A DNA stretch of 9,264 nucleotides from Nitrospirota bacterium. GTDB taxonomy: Bacteria > Nitrospirota > UBA9217. This document shows positions 1 to 6,985 of the stretch, piece by piece (the stretch's first letter is position 1; each line of letters starts with the position of its first letter). The translations under genes were made by a program, and so were the position numbers. A model generated the notes under the pieces. It saw nothing but the letters and a program-made list of their open reading frames with translations. It was not told where the DNA came from and searched no databases. The stretch lies in contig DAIDTZ010000393.1 in assembly GCA_027456925.1 (NCBI GenBank), positions 1 through 9,264 on the forward strand. Reading direction: 5' to 3'.

Positions 1-1
1 G

Positions 2-811
2 TTGAAACTCTACGTCGTCATCGGCCAGATTCAACTCCTGTTCGGATTTCAGAGACCGAGTCTCGGCCGATGGACAGAAACCTGGGCCTCGATTTTTCTC
101 TTTCAGACAAACCCCGTTATCACGGTCGCCGCGGTCATCTCCCTCTTCCTTGCCGGTTGGAAGCGTGACCTGAAATATCTGGTTGTGGTCTGGTTGCCGT
201 TTTTGATCGTCTTTTTTCATCTGAAGCGGGTCCGGTACATCCTTCCCGTTTTCCCCATGCTGACGCTCATGGCGGCCCAGGGACTTGGCGCGCTTCGAAA
301 CAGGGATTTGAGAAAAATGATCGTAATCTCGGTTATCATAACGTCCCTCGCGACCTGCTTCTTTCTCTATCTTCCTTTCTTGAAGCAATGGAGCGCCGTT
401 AATTTAAAAGATGCCGGTCAATTCCTGGATACCCTTGATGTTGATGCCGTTGAGGTCGTCACCATTCCCCAGCAGAACTATCCCGTCAATCCGGCCGTTG
501 CCGTATCTCTTCTTGACCTCTCTACTCACAAGAGAATCTTTTATCATTACGTTCCAGGCGCTTCCACTCCAGATGAAGATTACCGCACCTCTCGTTTTCG
601 CGACAGCTGGGAGTACATGAACCCCGCCTACTATGCTGGCGACGCTCAGGCCGCGCCAGGGAAAAAGGCCCTTGTGTTGATAGCGGCGGGCCAGCACGAC
701 AAGATTCCGCCTGAATTAATCGGCGCCATCAGCGCGATGCATCATGTGAAATCATTTTCCACCAACTTCCCCCTATTTTACAATCAGACCTTGGTCACGA
801 TTTACTGGTAA
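2..811 (+). CDS. Membrane glycosyltransferase, GT39/PMT-like, C-terminal part (5' partial)
   Basis: The reading frame is open at the left edge of the window, so the TTG at position 2 is not a credible start and the N-terminal catalytic part lies outside. The visible 269 residues hold about four hydrophobic segments (roughly residues 28-50, 58-73, 77-97 and 106-126) followed by a soluble tail of about 140 residues. The segment KRVRYILPVFPML resembles the late-membrane motif (basic-RY-hydrophobic-P) of ArnT/PMT-type enzymes, which transfer a sugar from a polyprenyl-phosphate donor on the outer face of the inner membrane. The family call rests on this motif and the topology; the conserved first-loop acidic residues cannot be seen. 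It ends with TAA 53 bases before the flavin oxidoreductase gene on the same strand, consistent with one glycan or glycolipid locus. Substrate is unknown. Confidence 0.7.
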   Translation: MKLYVVIGQIQLLFGFQRPSLGRWTETWASIFLFQTNPVITVAAVISLFLAGWKRDLKYLVVVWLPFLIVFFHLKRVRYILPVFPMLTLMAAQGLGALRNRDLRKMIVISVIITSLATCFFLYLPFLKQWSAVNLKDAGQFLDTLDVDAVEVVTIPQQNYPVNPAVAVSLLDLSTHKRIFYHYVPGASTPDEDYRTSRFRDSWEYMNPAYYAGDAQAAPGKKALVLIAAGQHDKIPPELIGAISAMHHVKSFSTNFPLFYNQTLVTIYW

Positions 812-828
812 TGATGAACTGAATTTCT

Positions 829-834
829 TATAAT
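829..834 (+). promoter_or_regulatory. Possible sigma-70 -10 box (TATAAT) before the FAD oxidoreductase gene
   Basis: A perfect TATAAT lies 30 bases upstream of the ATG at 864, in the AT-rich part of the 52-base spacer. The -35 candidates at 16-18 bp spacing (around 805-811, for example TGGTAA) match only three of six consensus bases, so this may be an internal promoter of modest strength or chance. Confidence 0.3.
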
Positions 835-851
835 TAATGTAAGAGCACGGT

Positions 852-855
852 GGAG
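852..855 (+). promoter_or_regulatory. Shine-Dalgarno of FAD oxidoreductase gene
   Basis: GGAG lies 8 bases before the ATG at 864. It fixes that codon as the start, which also places the nucleotide-binding glycine motif close to the N-terminus, as expected. Confidence 0.65.
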
Positions 856-863
856 AAGCACGG

Positions 864-2285
864 ATGATTGAAGGGAACCATTGCACGGAAACAGAAGACC
901 GGATCGTGGTCCTGGGCGGAGGGCTGACCGGGCTTTCAGCAGGATATGTTCTGTCCACAGCAGGTCTTACGGTGGCAGTCTTCGAACATGATTCCGTTGT
1001 CGGCGGGATCTCGAAGACCGTCGAACGGGACGGATTCAGATTCGACCTGGGGCCCCACCGGTTCTTTACCAAGGACGCACGCATCGAGGCCTTCGTGAAG
1101 GAACTGATGGGGGACGAACTGATCGTGGTCCCGCGCAGGACGGAGATCTTCATTCGCGGAAAGTATTTCAATTATCCCCTCGAACCCGTGAACGCCCTGT
1201 TCGGCATGGGCATCTTCACCACGCTTCGGATCCTCGCAAACTACGGATGGGAGCGGGTCAAGCGGCTCGTGAAGAAGCCCGTGCCCCTATCCCTCGAAGA
1301 CTGGGTGGTCGCAAACTTCGGACGCACGCTGTTCAACATCTACTTCAAGGAATACAGCGAGAAGGTATGGGGCGTAGATTGCAGCAGGATCAGCGCCGAG
1401 TGGGTCGCCCAGCGCATCAGGGGGCTTTCGCTCTCCAAAGCAGTGATGCATGCTTTCTTCAAGCTCAAGGGCAGGGACATTCCGTCGCTCGTCGATCAGT
1501 TCCTGTACCCCCGGCTGGGGATCGGACGTATCTCCGAAAAGCTGAGCAGGGAAATCGGGCAATCAGGCTCAATGTTCCTCAATACCTCGGTGGAACGCAT
1601 CCATCGCTCCGGGTTCACGATCAACAGCATCGAGGTCAAAGACCAAAACGGCATTCGCACCATCGGCGGAAACGAATTCATCTCAAGCATCCCGGTCACG
1701 AAGCTGATCAGCCTCCTGGACCCGCCCGCGCCGACCGACGTTCGCGAGGCGGCCGCAAGCCTCAAGTTCAGGGACATTGTTATCGTTACCGTCATGGTCG
1801 ACCGGCCGCGCGTCACGAACCAGACCTGGATCTATATCCCGGAGAAGAACATCCCCATCGGCAGGATCCACGAGCCCACGAACTGGAGCAGCAGCATGGC
1901 GCCGGAAGGGAAAACCCTCCTCGTGACGGAATTCTTCAGTTTTGAAGGCGACGAGATATGGAATAGGAGCGACGACGGCCTCGTATCGATTGCAATCGAC
2001 AGCCTCGTTCGGCTCGGCTACATCCGGCCCGCTGAGGTGATAGAGAGCGTGGTCACCCGGGTGCCCAAAGCCTACCCCCTGTTCGAGGTCGGCTACCGAA
2101 AGAACCTCGACGCGGTCTACGGCTTTCTGGCAGGATTCACGAACCTTCACGCTGCCGGCAGGGGCGGGATGTTCAAGTACTACAACATGGACCATGCCAT
2201 CAAAGCGGGTATGGACGCAGCCGAAAAGATCCTGAACCGCAGGGCCCCTGTGCGCCGTGAAAAATGCGAGGTCGCCCTATCATGA
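864..2285 (+). CDS. FAD-dependent oxidoreductase (UDP-galactopyranose mutase / protoporphyrinogen oxidase-like)
   Basis: A 473-residue flavoprotein. A Rossmann dinucleotide-binding motif GGGLTG (residues 18-23) is followed by an acidic residue at the end of the second strand (E41, FEH) that would bind the FAD ribose, and by GGISKT (47-52). KVWGVDCSRISAEWVAQRI in the middle and GRGGMFKYYNMDH near the C-terminus (from residue 432) are typical of the NAD(P)/FAD-dependent amine-oxidase-fold proteins related to Glf and HemY. Members of this group often sit beside glycosyltransferases and are usually annotated only as oxidoreductases, so I do not assign a substrate. A true UDP-galactopyranose mutase is shorter (about 370-390 residues) and this is not a confident match. 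The start has a good Shine-Dalgarno. The stop overlaps the start of the radical SAM gene (ATGA at 2282-2285), so the two are probably co-translated and act in one pathway. Confidence 0.85.
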   Translation: MIEGNHCTETEDRIVVLGGGLTGLSAGYVLSTAGLTVAVFEHDSVVGGISKTVERDGFRFDLGPHRFFTKDARIEAFVKELMGDELIVVPRRTEIFIRGKYFNYPLEPVNALFGMGIFTTLRILANYGWERVKRLVKKPVPLSLEDWVVANFGRTLFNIYFKEYSEKVWGVDCSRISAEWVAQRIRGLSLSKAVMHAFFKLKGRDIPSLVDQFLYPRLGIGRISEKLSREIGQSGSMFLNTSVERIHRSGFTINSIEVKDQNGIRTIGGNEFISSIPVTKLISLLDPPAPTDVREAAASLKFRDIVIVTVMVDRPRVTNQTWIYIPEKNIPIGRIHEPTNWSSSMAPEGKTLLVTEFFSFEGDEIWNRSDDGLVSIAIDSLVRLGYIRPAEVIESVVTRVPKAYPLFEVGYRKNLDAVYGFLAGFTNLHAAGRGGMFKYYNMDHAIKAGMDAAEKILNRRAPVRREKCEVALS

Positions 2286-3730
2286 AATGTGCGCTCGTGA
2301 TCCCCTCGTGGGTGCCGGAAGACATCTTTGCTTCAAAGACCGCCGCATCCCAGATCAATTACTGGCAGCCCCTGGGAACGCTGTCCGTTGCCGCAGTGCT
2401 GCAGCAGGCAGGGCACGAGGTAATATTCCTGAACGGCGCGTTTCTTCGGCATGATGAGCTCATAGGGGAAATAGCGAAATTCGCGCCCCGCTTCATCGGC
2501 ATCTATTCGACTACGTTCGGATGGAAAAAGGCGAAGCAAACGGCAATTGAATTGAGAACGCTGTTCGGAACGCGGGCCTTCATCTGCGCGGGAGGCCCGT
2601 ATCCGATCGCAGTTCAGGAGCAGTGCCTTGAAGACGCCGGGGAAAGCATCGACGCCGTCGTAATCGGCGAGGGGGAATTTACCGTCCTCGAAACAGTCGG
2701 ACGGCTCGAAGCCGGCAAAAAACCGGAAGGCGTACAAGGCATCGTCTGGCGGGACCAGGGACGGATAATCAAGAATGAGCCAAGGCCGCTCATCCAGGAC
2801 CTCGATGCGCTTCCGTTCCCAGCCCGGGAACTCCTCGGCGACCCGAACCTTTACATTCCCACACCGGCTACGTACCGCCGAAAGCCCGTAACCGTCATGA
2901 TGACCTCGCGCGGGTGCAACAGGCACTGCATCTACTGTTTTCAGCTCGATAAAGAAAGAACAACCGGGATCCGCTACCGCAGCATCGAGAACGTCATGAA
3001 GGAGATCGAGCACTGCCTTAGGCAGGGGTACCGGGAGATAAAGTTCCTGGACGACACGCTCGCGGCCGACTATGACCGGGCAATGCGGTTTGCCGCTGAG
3101 ATCAAAGCGCGCAAGCTCGATTTTACCTGGTTCGTATCAGCCTGCGTGAACCAGGTGGACAAGCCCCTGCTCCAGGCGTTCAAGGACGCGGGCTGCTGGG
3201 CGATCCTCTTCGGCGCCGAGAGCGGGGTGCAGAAGAACCTGAACACGATACGAAAAGGAACGACCCTCGACCAGATCCGAAAAGCGGTGAAGGCTGCGAA
3301 GGAGGTCGGCCTTGTTGTCCAGACGCCTTTCATGTTCGGCATCCCGGGCGAGACCTACGAAGAGGGCCTGAAGACGATCGAGTTGGCAATAGAGATCGAT
3401 CCAGACATAGCAAGTTTCCACGCCATAACGCCCTTTCCCGGCACATACCTTTACGACCATCTGGCTGAATACGGCGAGATCTCCGAGGAACTGACCGACT
3501 ATACGTACCAGGGAGCGGCGTTCATCCCGCGGACAATGACCAGGGAGCAGATCCTCGGCCTCAGGCAAAAGGCGTTTCGGAAATTCTATTCCCGCCCCTC
3601 GTTCATCATGAAGAGGGTTCTCTCGCTCAGGTCGCGGGACGATCTCGTGGCAGTGATAAAGGCGGCTCGAAGCCTGTTCTGGCTCTGGTTTGCAAAGGAC
3701 CTGTTCAAGAGGAAAGATAAAAAAACCTGA
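2282..3730 (+). CDS. B12-binding-domain radical SAM protein
   Basis: A 482-residue protein, counted from the ATG at 2282. This start overlaps the upstream stop as ATGA and has GAGG 10 bases before it. An upstream in-frame ATG at 2264 would add six residues and is less likely. Residues 1 to about 160 form a cobalamin-binding-like Rossmann domain (WQPLGTLSVAAVL, CAGGPYP, GEGE); I see no DxHxxG, so if cobalamin binds it does so base-off without the histidine ligand. The radical SAM core follows, with the [4Fe-4S] cluster cysteines C212, C216 and C219 in GCNRHCIYC (CxxxCxxC). FGAESG, FGIPGET and TPFPGTYLY are further family features. Such enzymes make methylations, rearrangements or C-C bonds on lipids, natural products and cofactors; the product here is unknown. 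The coupled flavin oxidoreductase suggests modification of a glycan, polyprenyl or lipid intermediate. It ends 15 bases from the convergent glycosyltransferase, with no clear terminator between them. Confidence 0.88.
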   Translation: MKCALVIPSWVPEDIFASKTAASQINYWQPLGTLSVAAVLQQAGHEVIFLNGAFLRHDELIGEIAKFAPRFIGIYSTTFGWKKAKQTAIELRTLFGTRAFICAGGPYPIAVQEQCLEDAGESIDAVVIGEGEFTVLETVGRLEAGKKPEGVQGIVWRDQGRIIKNEPRPLIQDLDALPFPARELLGDPNLYIPTPATYRRKPVTVMMTSRGCNRHCIYCFQLDKERTTGIRYRSIENVMKEIEHCLRQGYREIKFLDDTLAADYDRAMRFAAEIKARKLDFTWFVSACVNQVDKPLLQAFKDAGCWAILFGAESGVQKNLNTIRKGTTLDQIRKAVKAAKEVGLVVQTPFMFGIPGETYEEGLKTIELAIEIDPDIASFHAITPFPGTYLYDHLAEYGEISEELTDYTYQGAAFIPRTMTREQILGLRQKAFRKFYSRPSFIMKRVLSLRSRDDLVAVIKAARSLFWLWFAKDLFKRKDKKT

Positions 3731-3745
3731 ACCCGCCTCCCTTTT

Positions 3746-4723
3746 CTACACCCGCCGCATCAAGACCTGTTTCACCATCCCCGCAAGAGCGCCAGCCCCC
3801 ACAGCTTCAGGATAGACCAAGGCGTAATACAAAGCCGCGAGAACGCCGAAACGCGTACCCTTTGTCCGGAAAAACAACAGGAGGAGTTTTCTGCTGAAAG
3901 CCAGGTTCATGACAAAAAGAAAGATGAGGGGCGCAAGCAAAAAACCGTTTTTCAAGGAAAAAACGGCAAGAAGGACGTTCACGAAAAAACAGCCGGTGTT
4001 CACCTTCAGTTCCGTCGCGGCCGTGCCCGAATCAGCCAGCAGGTCCCTGTTTCCGAGCGAATACATGGTCCAGTACATCGATTTCCTGAAGGCGTTGGCG
4101 AGGGACCTCATGAGCGTGAACCGGAAAATGTGCTGCACCTGGATCCCGGGCTCCATGAACAGGCGATGACCGGATTGGCGAAGCTTGTGGCTCAGTTCCA
4201 CGTCCTCCGGGATCGGGAGAACATGCCGGCGAAATCCTTTGCTTGCGTAAAACAGCGCCGCGTCCATGATCATGGCGTGGGCCGCGATGTAATCGGGTTC
4301 TTTCTTCCTTGTTTCGGAATAGTGGATAAAGAGTGACTGGAAGGCGCTAAAAAAATCATTGTCAAAGGGCAGCGGCGTGTACGTCCCGCCGATGACCGTG
4401 CCGGGGTGTTCGATGGCCGCCTGGTTCACACGCGCAAGAGCGTCCTTCTGCAGGAGGCAATCGGCGTCCGTAAAAAAAAACACCTCTCCCCTGCTGTTGT
4501 TCGCCCCTTCGTTTCTCGCCGCGCCGGGGCCCGCATGTTTCTCCAGGCGGACCAGACGGCAGGGATAGCGTTTGATGATCTCGACGGAGTTGTCCGTGGA
4601 GCAATCATCGACAACGACCACCTCGAAATTTTCATAGTCCGAGGCAAATGCCGCCTCAAGGCATTTCCCGATGAAGGAGCCGCCGTTGTAATTCGGGATG
4701 ATCACTGAGATAAACTTTTCCAT
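3746..4723 (-). CDS. Family 2 glycosyltransferase with C-terminal membrane segments
   Basis: A 325-residue GT-A fold glycosyltransferase, counted from the ATG at 4723. SVIIPNYNGG near the N-terminus, VDD (38-40), the DxD metal-binding motif TDAD (85-88) and the catalytic-base region PEDVEL (E172-D173) are all in family 2 order. After about residue 220 come two or three hydrophobic stretches, so the C-terminus probably anchors the enzyme to the inner membrane, where it would use a nucleotide sugar on a lipid-linked acceptor. A start at 4756 would add eleven residues (MRAAFALPFEP), but family alignment favours MEKFISVIIP at 4723, which has only a weak GAG three bases upstream. The gene ends in TAG, evidence that TAG is an ordinary stop in this genome. 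It converges on the radical SAM gene and probably belongs to the same glycan locus though transcribed separately. Confidence 0.87.
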   Translation of the reverse strand: MEKFISVIIPNYNGGSFIGKCLEAAFASDYENFEVVVVDDCSTDNSVEIIKRYPCRLVRLEKHAGPGAARNEGANNSRGEVFFFTDADCLLQKDALARVNQAAIEHPGTVIGGTYTPLPFDNDFFSAFQSLFIHYSETRKKEPDYIAAHAMIMDAALFYASKGFRRHVLPIPEDVELSHKLRQSGHRLFMEPGIQVQHIFRFTLMRSLANAFRKSMYWTMYSLGNRDLLADSGTAATELKVNTGCFFVNVLLAVFSLKNGFLLAPLIFLFVMNLAFSRKLLLLFFRTKGTRFGVLAALYYALVYPEAVGAGALAGMVKQVLMRRV

Positions 4724-4927
4724 AGGCTCAAACGGCAAAGCGAACGCCGCTCTCATTCCGCCGCATCATACGCCCCTTTGGGACATCAGGCCACTTTTTT
4801 TCTGCGCCGAAGGCTCCGGAAACAGGAAAGCAGCGGTTTTATTTTTATTTCCCTCTGTGGAAAAGCAGAACGAAACGGCGGGGAAAGTCATCCACAGACC
4901 GGGGCACATGGTCATCTTAATTAAGTT

Positions 4928-4964
4928 GCACCCCATCCCTCCGGTCTGGGAAGAGATGGGGTGC
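4928..4964. repeat. Perfect 10-bp inverted repeat (stem-loop)
   Basis: GCACCCCATC (4928-4937) and GATGGGGTGC (4955-4964) are exact reverse complements around a 17-base loop that can itself partly pair. The self-complementary CTTAATTAAG (4916-4925) lies immediately to the left. No T-run follows on either strand and both flanking genes are transcribed away from it, so it is not an obvious intrinsic terminator. It may be an operator, a leader structure or a dispersed palindromic repeat. Confidence 0.6.
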
Positions 4965-5047
4965 TAGGGAGGAAATAGGAAGCTTCAAATTTCATTCTGA
5001 GTGCTTGATCGGGAAGATGTTCGTGCCGTTTTCCCGGGATGCATTTC

Positions 5048-5059
5048 GCACCGCGGTGC
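5048..5059. repeat. 12-bp perfect palindrome
   Basis: GCACCGCGGTGC is fully self-complementary and stands in an otherwise AT-rich stretch upstream of the solute-binding protein gene. It has the size and symmetry of a dimeric regulator site, but no regulator can be named. On the minus strand it also resembles a -24/-12 element, but with the wrong spacing. Confidence 0.35.
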
Positions 5060-5224
5060 CATAGTAGAGAGGAAAAAATATTTTTGCAACTTGTAGTTTC
5101 AAGCAACAGAGATTCTATAACGGCAAATTTACATGATTGATGATAAATAATTTTGGCGAATATCCTGATTCCGGCATGCTCCTGCCGCAAAAAGCGACTC
5201 CCGATGTTCAGGAAAAATATATTC

Positions 5225-5254
5225 TTGCTTTTCAAAAAGCATCAATGGTATCAT
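5225..5254 (+). promoter_or_regulatory. Candidate sigma-70 promoter of the solute-binding protein gene
   Basis: TTGCTT (5225-5230) and TATCAT (5249-5254) are 18 bp apart. The -10 matches five of six consensus bases and the -35 three of six. Transcription would start near 5261, leaving a short leader with the ribosome-binding site at 5274-5280. An alternative -10 is TATAAC at 5116-5121 with a poor -35. Confidence 0.3.
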
Positions 5255-5283
5255 CAACGGTCAGCGCAGTTGCGGGAGGATGG

Positions 5284-6159
5284 ATGCAATCGGACAGCAC
5301 ACACCATGAAACGAAGAAGCAGAACTTCACCCTCCGCGTGATCGGTGTGCCGGCGCTCGCAGTTCTGATCTCGCTTTTCCTTTTCTATCCTTCGCAGGCT
5401 CATTCCCATGAGTATCTGACCATAAGCGGATGCTCTATCAGCGATGTCGGTTACCTGAGGGCGCTGGCCGGGGAATATGAGCGGCGGACCGGCGTAAAAG
5501 TTTTCGTCAGGGGCGGCGGCAGCGTCGTCGGCAACGAGGACCTGAAGAGCGGCAAAGTCGATCTCGCCGCTTCCTGCATGGTTCCGGATTCGCGCGATTC
5601 CGGAGAGATCATCTGCGTCCAGGTTGCCTGGGACGCGCTGGTCTTTATCGTCCACCCGTCGAATCCTTTGGACAACATTTCCCTCGACGCCGTCCGGTCG
5701 ATCTATGCCGGAAAAATCACCAATTGGAGCCAGCTTCACGGCGCTCCGGCCCAGATCGAGGTATTTATCTCCCGCACGAAGACGGGCCTCTCCGGCGTCG
5801 AGGCATCAACCAAAGCCCTCGTCCTGAACGGGAAGGATCCCGTGAAATCCCCAAACACCTTTTTTGCGGCGTCATCGGGCATCGTGGAGCAACTGGTGGA
5901 GGAGACCCCCGCAGGGTTCGCAACAACGGGCATCACGAGCGCCAGGAAGCGGAAGGTAAAACTGCTCAGGGTGCACGGCGTGGCCCCGACGATCAAGGCC
6001 ATCATTCAAAATCGCTATCCGCTCAAGCGGCCCCTCTACCTTCTTGTCCCCGCGTCCGCCAGCCCCAAGGTAAAGCGTTTCGTCGATTTCGTCCTGAGCC
6101 GGGAAGGACAGCGGTTCCTCAAATCGCAGAATGTCATATCGCTTCGGGACATCAAATGA
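5284..6159 (+). CDS. PstS-like periplasmic solute-binding protein
   Basis: A 291-residue secreted binding protein. GGGAGGA at 5274-5280 sets the ATG at 5284. The frame is open further upstream to 5137, but that extension has no ribosome-binding site and would bury the signal peptide. Residues 11-18 are basic or polar, 19-35 hydrophobic, with likely signal peptidase cleavage after PSQA (A39). PstS-family landmarks follow: RGGGSVVG (76-83), IVHPSNPLDNISLDAVRSIY then GKITNW (143-148), GVAPTI, and a C-terminal VDFVLSREGQRFL. The phosphate-loop region of classical PstS (RxxGSGT) reads SRTKTGLSG here (163-171), so the ligand need not be phosphate. No pstC, pstA or pstB is adjacent; the next gene is a membrane sensor kinase. 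I infer a ligand-presenting partner of that sensor rather than a transporter component. Mature residues C50, C98 and C111 are notable in a periplasmic protein. Confidence 0.82.
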   Translation: MQSDSTHHETKKQNFTLRVIGVPALAVLISLFLFYPSQAHSHEYLTISGCSISDVGYLRALAGEYERRTGVKVFVRGGGSVVGNEDLKSGKVDLAASCMVPDSRDSGEIICVQVAWDALVFIVHPSNPLDNISLDAVRSIYAGKITNWSQLHGAPAQIEVFISRTKTGLSGVEASTKALVLNGKDPVKSPNTFFAASSGIVEQLVEETPAGFATTGITSARKRKVKLLRVHGVAPTIKAIIQNRYPLKRPLYLLVPASASPKVKRFVDFVLSREGQRFLKSQNVISLRDIK

Positions 6160-6237
6160 ACGGCCCTAAACCGCTTTCACAAAGGGGCAGGAAAATCGAT
6201 ACGGATCCGCTTCTCGATCATCACCCCCGCCTTCGAT

Positions 6238-6260
6238 TCCTCTCCCTTCGAGGGGGAGGA
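6238..6260. repeat. 10-bp hairpin in the spacer before the sensor gene
   Basis: TCCTCTCCCT (6238-6247) pairs with AGGGGGAGGA (6251-6260), with one G-U pair and a three-base loop. CTTT (6262-6265) and AAAG (6270-6273) form a second small hairpin directly after it that covers part of the AAGG ribosome-binding site at 6271-6274. It could shape translation of the GTG-started sensor gene, end part of the upstream transcript, or be a dispersed GC-rich repeat. No T-run follows, which argues against a simple terminator. Confidence 0.5.
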
Positions 6261-6283
6261 GCTTTCGAGAAAGGTAGTTTCAG

Positions 6284-6844
6284 GTGAAGGCGTCCCTTCA
6301 GACACGGGTGTCCGTCTTTATAACGCTCACGATCATCCTGATAAGCGCCTTCAGCACCTACCTCTTCACGTCGGCTTACCGCAGAAACGCTGAACAGAGC
6401 CTCGTCGTCCGGGGCACGGCGCTCTCCTATTCGCTTTCCAAGGCCGCCGAGGAAGGCCTCCTGAAAGAAGATCTCAACCTCATAAAGAAAGCGTCCCGCA
6501 TCATCGAGGCCCCGGACGTGTTGAGGGCGCAGGTATATTCGGACATCTGGGATGCGCTCGATGCCTATCCTCTAACCAGCCTCAAAGACCTTCCGAACCC
6601 GGAAGCCGTCAGGCATTTCAAGGTCTCGTCATCGCCCTTCTCCGTCAAAGTGGCCGGCGGTTATGACTTTTACGACCCCATCATGTTCAAAGCCTTTAAG
6701 AATTCCCCGCTTACCACCATCGGGTTCGTGCGCATAACCCTTTCCTCCGCCACGATCCGGAAGGAACTTGCATCGATCGTTGGCACCACGATTGCGGTTT
6801 CCGTCGTCATTACGATCTTTGCGATCCTTTCTCTGAATTACTAG
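6284..6844 (+). CDS. Sensor (membrane) part of a hybrid histidine kinase, ended by in-frame TAG
   Basis: This 186-residue frame starts at GTG 6284, with AAGG 9 bases upstream; an in-frame TAG at 6275 excludes earlier starts. A first membrane helix (about residues 11-32), an extracytoplasmic domain of about 130 residues (33-163) and a second helix (about 165-184) give the input half of a classical sensor kinase. The sensor domain shows no motif I recognise. The frame stops with TAG at 6842-6844, just where HAMP should begin, and the same frame resumes with HAMP, PAS and kinase sequence up to 8500. Read through, the product would have 738 positions. Alone, this piece would be a membrane protein with no output. 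It lies 124 bases downstream of the PstS-like protein, whose ligand-bound form could plausibly dock on its periplasmic domain (inference). Confidence 0.7.
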   Translation: MKASLQTRVSVFITLTIILISAFSTYLFTSAYRRNAEQSLVVRGTALSYSLSKAAEEGLLKEDLNLIKKASRIIEAPDVLRAQVYSDIWDALDAYPLTSLKDLPNPEAVRHFKVSSSPFSVKVAGGYDFYDPIMFKAFKNSPLTTIGFVRITLSSATIRKELASIVGTTIAVSVVITIFAILSLNY

Positions 6845-6985
6845 ATCAGGCGGTATGTTGTCCGGCCCGTAACGTCCCTCCACGCGTCGATATCGCAGTT
6901 TAAGAACGGCATTCTGCCCGGGGACCGGGACATCTTTCAACACTCGCCGGACGAGATCCGGGAGCTCGCGCAGGAGTTCTACCGC
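6842..6985 (+). other. In-frame amber stop and untranslated-looking HAMP segment
   Basis: Between the two open frames lie TAG (6842-6844) and 47 further sense codons in the same frame. They encode RRYVVRPVTSLHASI, NGILPGDRD and DEIRELAQEFYRM, an ordinary HAMP domain continuing from membrane helix 2 and running on into the ATG at 6986. There is no frameshift, and no ATG, GTG or TTG in frame between the stop and 6986. The coding quality implies that the stop is recent, erroneous or read through. Confidence 0.8.
6972..6976 (+). promoter_or_regulatory. Shine-Dalgarno for internal restart at 6986
   Basis: AGGAG sits 9 bases before the ATG at 6986, which is near-ideal spacing. It could allow the kinase half to be translated independently of the sensor half. 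It also encodes QE in the HAMP helix, so it may be accidental. Confidence 0.45.

Larger units (their letters stand above)
4724..5283. other. Gene-free divergent spacer with small repeats
   Basis: About 560 bases separate the divergent glycosyltransferase and solute-binding protein genes. I find no convincing coding sequence: the longest open frames (a 104-codon minus-strand one, and the N-terminal 49-codon extension of the binding protein) lack family features or a ribosome-binding site. The spacer holds AT-rich stretches, the inverted repeats listed separately, and presumably the promoters of both flanking genes. Confidence 0.6.

Noticed and set aside
1247..1945. 232-codon open frame inside the flavin oxidoreductase gene
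   Set aside because: Low-complexity arginine/glutamine-rich shadow in another frame of a well-supported gene.
4856..4896. Two DnaA-box-like 9-mers (TGTGGAAAA and TCATCCACA) near an AT-rich stretch, as a possible replication origin
   Set aside because: Each has one mismatch to the consensus, there are only two, and no dnaA, dnaN or gidA/mnmG gene is near.
5048..5062. Minus-strand sigma-54 promoter (TGGCAC...TGC)
   Set aside because: GG and GC are nine rather than ten bases apart, which is not tolerated by RpoN promoters.
4921..5235. 104-codon minus-strand open frame in the divergent spacer
   Set aside because: It includes the inverted repeat and palindrome, shows no domain and has no clear ribosome-binding site.
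5137..5283. N-terminal extension of the PstS-like protein to a start at 5137
   Set aside because: No ribosome-binding site at 5137, and the extension would place about 67 residues before the hydrophobic core of the signal peptide. GGGAGGA before ATG 5284 explains the start.
6842..6844. TAG decoded as pyrrolysine or as a reassigned codon
   Set aside because: The glycosyltransferase gene in this window ends with TAG (3746-3748) as a normal stop, the kinase family has no known pyrrolysine use, and no pyl genes are visible.
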